DNA from: Phoronis ovalis
Taxonomy: Eukaryota; Phoronida; Phoronidae
Length of the DNA stretch: 16,500 bases
Assembly (NCBI GenBank): GCA_028565635.1
Contig: JAOXYB010023558.1
Location: 1 to 16,500, forward strand
Direction: 5' to 3'
Of this stretch, positions 10,663-16,500 are shown piece by piece (position 1 is the stretch's first letter; each line of letters opens with the position of its first letter). Made by a program: the position numbers and the translations under genes. The notes beneath the pieces are model-generated. The model worked only from the letters and a program-made list of their open reading frames with translations, was not told where the DNA came from and did no database searches.

Positions 10663-11190
10663 GTTGCACAGCAAGTGCAACCTATTGAGTTTGTAAATTT
10701 TTTTTCTTTCTTTTTTTTCTTCCGATTTTCAAACATCTATAACAATTTGAGGTCAGTAGGTCAAATTTTAAAAATGTCTTAAAACGTTTAAAAATGAATA
10801 TATCTTGATGATTTTGAGGTCTTTTATAGGTCAAAGTGTCAGATTTTTATTTTTTAGCATGTTTAAGGTCAAACTTTTATAATTGCATTTAACTTCCGAA
10901 AAAAATGGTTTTATGTCATTTAAAGGTACTCTAGGGGTCGTATGGTCATTTTGAGGTCAAAAAAAATAATTTCCAGAAAGTTGATGAAAAGTTCAGAAAT
11001 GAAGTTACCAGGTGATTTAGAGGTTAACTTAGCTCACTTTGAGGTCCAAACAGTCATTCAGAGGTCAAACAATCAAAATCAATCATGAAACTTTCGACAA
11101 GAGGTCAAGGTCATCCAGAGGAAATTGAACATCCATGGGTTCCAGGATAATCCTAATAGGTCTGGATATCCAACTATTTCTCTGTGCAAC
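10663..11190 (+). mobile_element. Putative repeat unit carrying an AGGTCA array
   Basis: The segment starts with GTTGCACAG (10663-10671) and ends with its exact reverse complement CTGTGCAAC (11182-11190). At the left end GTTGCAC (10663-10669) also folds with GTGCAAC (10675-10681) into a 7-bp hairpin with an AGCAA loop. A 26-nt pyrimidine tract follows at 10698-10723, then the AGGTCA array. No open frame of note and no target-site duplication were found. The ordered layout suggests a discrete dispersed repeat; I have an impression of similar units in mollusc genomes but cannot verify it. The exact boundaries are inferred from the inverted 9-mer only. Confidence 0.5.
10750..11113 (+). promoter_or_regulatory. 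Same-strand array of AGGTCA half-sites
   Basis: Exact AGGTCA occurs eight times on the plus strand, starting at 10750, 10758, 10828, 10866, 10954, 11062, 11102 and 11108. Related hexamers lie at 10817 (AGGTCT), 10924 (AGGTAC), 10943 (TGGTCA), 11010 (AGGTGA), 11021 (AGGTTA) and 11042 (AGGTCC). No reverse-strand TGACCT was found inside. Chance expectation at this composition is well below one. AGGTCA is the core half-site of many nuclear receptors. The pair at 10750/10758 is a DR2 and the pair at 11102/11108 a DR0, which also creates TCAAGGTCA (11105-11113), the extended site of the FTZ-F1/SF-1 and ERR type. Whether any receptor binds is unknown; a degenerate tandem repeat would look the same. 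Confidence 0.45.
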
Positions 11191-12619
11191 CTGGCCTAAT
11201 TAATTATGGTAATTGTGAGTTAATACTGGAACATGGTATAATTTGTACTATTAAAGTTAGTAATACTATTATTATTGTTACTGTTCAATTTAGCCAGTTT
11301 CGTGACATAAATATTAACTTAGTTCTGTTAAACAGGAGCATACTTCTGTCACAGCACTCTTAAAGTCACAAGTTAACGCAATTTGTATTTAATTACCAAT
11401 TCCTTTAATTTGCATAGTGTTCCCTTAACTGCTGGAGAATTGCTGTTCTGTAAACCTCACTTTATTCGCTCATAACTGTGTCTGTGACAGAATGAGATTT
11501 CGCCTTGTACACTGGTGCACTAAAAAGGCTTATAAAATAGAAAGCCAGTGTTTCTATTCAGTGCTTCTCTGCAAATATCTGCAGCACCTCGCTAATAACC
11601 ATTTTAAAAAATCAAAAAAACTGGCAATCTTTCCTAAGGAAAAAATGAGGGCTTGAAATTTTGGTTCATTAGCAAACGAATGATGAATGGAAATAAAGGT
11701 ACATATAGGGGAAGCGATTGTACCAATAAGGGCAGGTAAATGTTCGCAGATCGGTTTACATGTACTTTTTATTTCTATCCCTTTTAACAGTGTAGGAAAC
11801 GGAATACTGTTGTAAGTTTGAAGTATTTTGTTCTGTACTTGACTTAAGCTCTTGTAAGCTGTATGTTGTAAAGTGTACTAAGTTTAAGAATTGTACAAAA
11901 TAATTTCAAATTAATGAGAAGTGGGTGTACTAAATAGAGATTCATGAAACCCAATAAGATCTGTCAGAGTCTTTGAGCACTTTAATTCCACAAGGCTGAT
12001 TGTCCTTGAAGCTGTACATGTATTGAATCTAGATAGACAAGATATAGAAGCAAGACATGCAAAGCAATGAATTTTACATTTCTGGGTCTTGATTATATTT
12101 ACTCTAGGCTCTTAAATCTTCTGAGTTATGGATATTGGACCGATTTATGATAAGCAATACAAAGAAAGAGATAACTAGAGTAAAAATTTAGATAATTTAT
12201 TATATATTAGCTAAGAATAAAACTGCAGTTAATGTACAGACTGAGAGTCGACAATATTGTTGTATTACTTTTGGGTTTCTGTAGATATTATTGTATTTTG
12301 TGATAAAATATAAACCTTTATTCACTTAAAATAAAATAAAAATTGCTGGCACAGAGGAGTGAACTATTATAGATCATTGTTTTGTTATAGTACTGTTGTC
12401 CAGATGTACTGCAAAGATTTTTGTATCTCTAAACCACCGACCTCAGATGGCTTTATATAAGGATTTGTTAATGCATTATCAATGCCTTGCAAAGACTCTG
12501 AGCAATTGATTTAATAAGAAATTGCAATTATGAAAAGTTAGGGGCAATTACACAAGTGATAAAAAATAAATATTGTTTGCCAAAAAGAAAATAACATAGA
12601 TGTTTGAACTAGGTAGTAA
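11191..12619. other. AT-rich non-coding stretch
   Basis: No supported gene or RNA. Two TACATGTA palindromes lie at 11757-11764 and 12015-12022. The AT content is high throughout, and AATAAA-type hexamers occur as expected for the composition. Confidence 0.55.
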
Positions 12620-12703
12620 CCTGACAGCTTTGTCAAGTCTCCCGTTTGTTACATAGCTGACATAGCTGCCACGTGTTCCGTGATCACCAAAGCTCCCGTC
12701 AGG
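12620..12703. repeat. GC-rich 84-bp segment closed by a 13-bp inverted repeat
   Basis: CCTGACAGCTTTG (12620-12632) pairs with CAAAGCT (12688-12694) and GTCAGG (12698-12703), with a 3-nt CCC bulge. GC is 44 of 84, with four CpG. Inside are a perfect 9-bp tandem repeat ACATAGCTG (12651-12668), an E-box CACGTG (12670-12675) and the palindrome GTGATCAC (12680-12687). On the minus strand 12718-12621 is open and flanked by AG at the 5' side and GT at the 3' side, so a 98-nt internal exon is a rival reading. A second minus frame with ATG near 12710 reads 20 codons to a stop. I recognise no protein family in either. A small dispersed foldback repeat is the simplest reading. Confidence 0.55.
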
Positions 12704-12718
12704 TAAATCATTCCACCA

Positions 12719-14779
12719 CTGGTTTCAACAGAAAATTATTCAAAAATGTTTAATTTCCCAGTTAAAAACATTCAATTTGACGAATATGCCGTGAGATGAG
12801 AATGTGAAATATAGTTGATTGTCACTTAGGGATGACATTATGGTAAGCGTCCTGTAATGTCCCTCATCTTCTTATAACAGAGTTCTTTCCTGTACTTGTA
12901 TTTACAGGCACTGAAAACCAACTTAAGGCTGCAATAGCAATGATGTCATAGTTTGCATTAGGTCCAGCATTTTAATCTTTCCTACATTCATTTGTGTCTT
13001 CAATTTGTATTTGATCTTGAGCTTTATATTTTTTCCCTTTCGTAGGTTAATGCCTGTGTTGGGAGCTAGTCTTTATTTCATTTGACATCTTTCAATGAGT
13101 GTGCCCCTCATACACTGCCTTTGTCAGACGTATTGTGTCATATTATTATCTTAATATTATCTTCATAACTATTCAAAATCATGTCATACACTACTATTGC
13201 CTTCGGGGCTATTTTATACAAGGGTTGCAGTTGGGATGCGATTTTACTAACACTAAAGTTACTGTAAATTAAATAGTCATTGAATTTAAGTGTAGAAAGT
13301 AATAAAAGAATATGTTATGAGCCAGGCTTGTATGTCATCAGGAAATCAGTGGTGACAAAAAGTTGACAGTATGTACTCTCATTTGTGTGTTCCGTTGTTT
13401 ATAAACTTTTTTGGATTATATTTTACTGGAACTAAAAAACTTTGCACAGGAGTAGCTATGGTTCAGTTGCATAATGCATTTTAAAATGTTTTTCCTTTTA
13501 TTGATTAAAGACATTTCTATTGTCAACAAGCTGTTTTTTGTAATTTTGCATAAATTTGATAAAATGTTATTTTTGAATTGAGATTACAATAGCTCATACA
13601 CTTTTTTCATAAGGTGCAACAAATGTTATTTAACAATTGTAAACTTAGTTTTGCTTTATGCTTTAATCAATAATATATAGTAGCATGGCATTTAGTAATC
13701 AATTCCATTGTGACTGTATTTTAAATTGTTATAAATATTATTGAGAATCTGCCTAGATTGAACAAAACGTGTATTCCTGGTAGAAAATCTAGTTTTGTTT
13801 AGTGTACACTAAGTGAAAGCCAGCAAAACAAGTGGAGAAGAAATTTGTTTCAAAAAATCATTTTAGTCTCGAGAATTATTCAAAAAGGCAGAAGATACCA
13901 CAACTGATAGGCACAGAAAACGGGAACCAATCATAGAGTCTTAAAGCTACTTCATGCCTTCCTACTTATGACTTTCTGAGCTTTCATTCTTATGTAATTT
14001 ATACTTAAGTTTATAACTTATTGGTAATAAAACATTTATTGATTATACAATGTTAGAGGATTGCTAAGCCATGTAAGCCATGAAATCAGAACCCCATGAT
14101 TTTATTAGCCATGAAATGGCAACATGTTCCATTGGTGTTCCCCAGGGCAATGTATGCCTGTTGTTAGATAATAACCATGTATTAGAATTTTAAATTGCCT
14201 TACTAGGATGTAAAAGGCAGAAGTAAGGAATATTTATCCTACATTTTCTAGTTTATTTCTTGGTAATGAATAATTTCAGGTTTTGCTGATCAGACTATTA
14301 GCAACTACAAAATCTTAGGGCTTAATTATTATATTTTGTAGTTACAAATTTAAGTAAAATCGGATTGAGCAAATGCTTAACTGTGGACTTAATAATACAC
14401 AGTGTAAATCATTGGACTTGTAAAGCAGAGACCTAACATATTGTGTGACTGCTCACTGTACTAAAGAGTGCTTGCAATTTGAGTCTTAAATTCTCCATTT
14501 ATTTAAATAATGGCCTCTTGCTTGGATGAATGTCCACAATGTGGAAACAAATAATATTGCAGCGTTTTGATTTTGAGATGAATCTGCTGCAAAATGTTTA
14601 TATAATAACTTAAAAATGAAAAAGTATGTCATTGCTAAACTTTCACAAATCAATAATATATTCATTTTTCATTTCTGCTTCGACACATTTTGACATATAT
14701 AACACATCAAGCATATGTATATATTCAAAGTTAATAAAATTCACTGGATATAGTAACATGCACTGTCCACCAAGACAGG
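12719..14779. other. AT-rich non-coding stretch
   Basis: No supported gene. A slightly CpG-bearing patch near 13198-13245 is open in more than one frame on both strands, which is not informative. Three copies of AGCCATG lie between 14067 and 14113, with TAAGCCATG duplicated head to tail at 14065-14082 and a GCCAT/ATGGC mini-hairpin at 14108-14120. Confidence 0.55.
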
Positions 14780-14961
14780 CTCAGGCCTACCTAACCAGCA
14801 TAGACTTGAACCATCATTCCACACTCGCGCACCCTTTTCCGTGTTTCGCATCGAAATTCCTGCTAGCCGAACCGTCTGCGGAAAAAGGGTTCAAATGGTA
14901 GGAAACAAGTGCGCGAGTGCAGATTGACGGTTTAAGTCTACGTTGGTTAGGTAGGCCTGAG
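14780..14961. mobile_element. 182-bp CpG-rich foldback element
   Basis: The 51-bp left arm (14780-14830) matches the reverse complement of the right arm (14911-14961) at 44 of 51 positions without gaps; the outermost 18 bp, starting CTCAGGCCTACC, are identical. Between the arms a second hairpin pairs ACCCTTTTCCG (14831-14841) with CGGAAAAAGGGT (14879-14890), with one bulged base. The segment is far more GC- and CpG-rich than its surroundings; GCGCGAGTGC is conserved in both arms. The open frame 14626-14901 ends inside it and appears to be an accident of the element. No target-site duplication is evident. A non-autonomous foldback or MITE-type insertion is the best reading; a transcribed long hairpin is possible. 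Confidence 0.7.
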
Positions 14962-15923
14962 GCTTGCTTACACATTGGAATTGTGGGAAATAAGAATTGA
15001 ATATGTCGAGTAACTGTTACAGTTTTGTGAAGTTAAGGCGCTTTTATTTCTTAAATATTTAATTATTTGCAAGTAAACATTGCAAGATACCTAGCAAAGA
15101 CCTAAGAATGCAAAATGTTACTTAATAGATCATGTAGAGCAAATTTTGGTTGCTAAGCATTAAGATGAGAAATTAATTTTAATTAAAATTATAACACACT
15201 TGCAAAGCCTCCTATTTCAATCCCATTTTCTATATACGTAATATCAATCCATGTTTTGTCTATAACCAGCAAGGCAAGCACTAGGTGAAATTGCTTTTGC
15301 ACAAAACCCTACACTTGCATAATGGAGCTATTATTCCACTGTAGATGATTGAAAACTTAGTGAAGACTTAAATGGCTGACAGTTTTTGAGAGATCACAAA
15401 ATAATAAAATTGAAATACATTACATTTACCTTAACTTGTAAACTAGCTCTTTACTAGGGCAATGATACCTGCTGTTTCATGCATCATTGTTTACAAAAAG
15501 CATGTTTTGGTTGCTCACACGTTTTGTGATAGACCATCTACATGTAGTTTGAGGATACGAGCAGCAATTATAATATTAGGTCTCAGAAAGAGAATATCAC
15601 ACAGGAAAAGTAGTCAATGCTTTTACTTTATCAATGCATGTACCATAATATGATAGATTTAGTGTTTTGCTTATTATGTAATCAAGTTGGTGTCAGGCAC
15701 TGTTGACTGAGCTACACAATTGCATATGCTGACTTCTTAATTTCCATAGGATTTCACGTTTTTCTCCAGAATTAATGAGAAAAAATTGCAGATTTGATAC
15801 AGTAATTTATTAAATTTTATAAAATGAACCATCGAAAAACAATTTCAGCTAGAATTGATGATTTTCTGTAGTTAGATTTCTACATGTAAATAAGGGGGGG
15901 GACCTGTTTTAGGTTTTTATTTC
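14962..15923. other. AT-rich non-coding stretch
   Basis: No supported gene. The 63-codon plus frame at 15462-15653 is within chance and has no recognisable domain. The palindrome CTACATGTAG lies at 15538-15547 (also at 8499-8508), TACATGTA at 15881-15888 and a G8 run at 15894-15901. Confidence 0.55.
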
Positions 15924-15969
15924 CCATGGAAAAGAAGCAAACATTTCCATGGAAAAGAAGCAAACATTT
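15924..15969. repeat. Perfect 23-bp tandem duplication
   Basis: Two identical 23-bp units, 15924-15946 and 15947-15969, lie head to tail, each starting CCATGGAAAAG and ending AAACATTT. It looks like a recent slippage or unequal-exchange product and probably varies in copy number. Confidence 0.95.
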
Positions 15970-16500
15970 ATTGCAAGTTGTTGCTGTAGGTGAACACAAT
16001 ATAACAAATGGAAGGCAACAGCTGATCGATTTTTATTCAGTATCTGTTCAAATGATTTGTTTGCTATATCAATGCTAAGTAAATTCTGCTGTTTCCCCTA
16101 GAAATCAAAACTCAAATTATTAGTTTAACATTGCCTGTTAGCAAACATATTTATATGTGTGTATTTTGAAAGGCATATTTGCAATAAAACTTGTCTGAAG
16201 TAACCAACAGTTTAAAAAATTACTTTAGATACGTATTAGCAATGAGATACCAAAACTGTTGCTATGAGGAAGAAATGCATTGTCATTGCTGCTGATCTGA
16301 AAAATGGGCTACTATGCTCCCAGAAATCTTAGCATTTTTGAATTTGCAATCACCATCCTAATTTTTCTGCACAGAAATTATTGTTAAAAAAACACGTTTT
16401 CATAGGTTGATAGGCATTGAGACCCCTGGATTCCGTATGTGGTCTTTTCCAGTCTTGTTATATGTACAAATAATTGGTCTGATTTGCTGAATACTAATAT
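15970..16500. other. AT-rich non-coding stretch
   Basis: No gene, RNA or repeat could be supported in this terminal stretch. Confidence 0.55.

Noticed and set aside
8696-13869. Exact 14-mer AATCATTTTAGTCT at 8696-8709 and 13856-13869
   Set aside because: Several exact 14-mer pairs are expected by chance in 16.5 kb of AT-rich DNA, and the flanks do not match.
14888-14899. GGTTCAAATGG as a tRNA B-box
   Set aside because: No cloverleaf can be built around it, and it lies inside the foldback element.
14626-14901. 91-codon plus-strand open frame
   Set aside because: Its second half is simply the left arm and loop of the foldback element at 14780-14961, and the first half is AT-rich with no recognisable domain.

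Overview
The window looks like non-coding DNA (intergenic or intronic) from an AT-rich invertebrate animal. I estimate GC at roughly one third by eye. No bacterial-style genes are present, and no open frame exceeds the length chance would give: at this base composition the longest chance stop-free run in 16.5 kb should be near 100 codons, and the longest seen is 95. I found no rRNA, no complete tRNA, no CRISPR array and no multi-exon gene. A bivalve or other mollusc is my best guess. It rests on the composition, on five copies of the palindrome TACATGTA (under one expected), on long poly-G runs and on a same-strand AGGTCA array of a kind I associate with mollusc repeats. This is inference, not proof.

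Layout. The left end (1-2713) holds two copies of one short inverted-repeat element, in opposite orientation and 93% identical over 102 bp, 2.45 kb apart. The copy at 1-102 is cut by the window edge; the copy at 2552-2713 is complete, with hAT-like ends. Between them lie a perfect 25-bp tandem duplication (451-500) and a G-rich minisatellite (677-775). From 2714 to about 8700 there is AT-rich sequence with short hairpins, one diverged direct repeat and a 14-base poly-G run, but no supported gene. A second MITE-like element lies at 8705-8878 and carries an internal 49-bp-period duplication.

The most unusual segment is 10663-11190. Its ends are an inverted 9-mer (GTTGCACAG / CTGTGCAAC). Inside are a small hairpin, a pyrimidine tract and an array of eight exact AGGTCA hexamers, all on the + strand, plus several one-mismatch copies. 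AGGTCA is the half-site of many nuclear receptors, and the array includes DR2 and DR0 arrangements and an extended TCAAGGTCA site. Next comes a GC-rich, CpG-bearing 84-bp segment (12620-12703) closed by a 13-bp inverted repeat; it may be a small repeat, a regulatory element or, less likely, a minus-strand exon. A 182-bp foldback element (14780-14961) with 51-bp arms is the most GC-rich and CpG-rich part of the window. The right end (14962-16500) is AT-rich with one perfect 23-bp tandem duplication.

No functional unit linking these features is evident. The window is best read as a patchwork of small non-autonomous mobile elements and local tandem duplications in a non-coding background.
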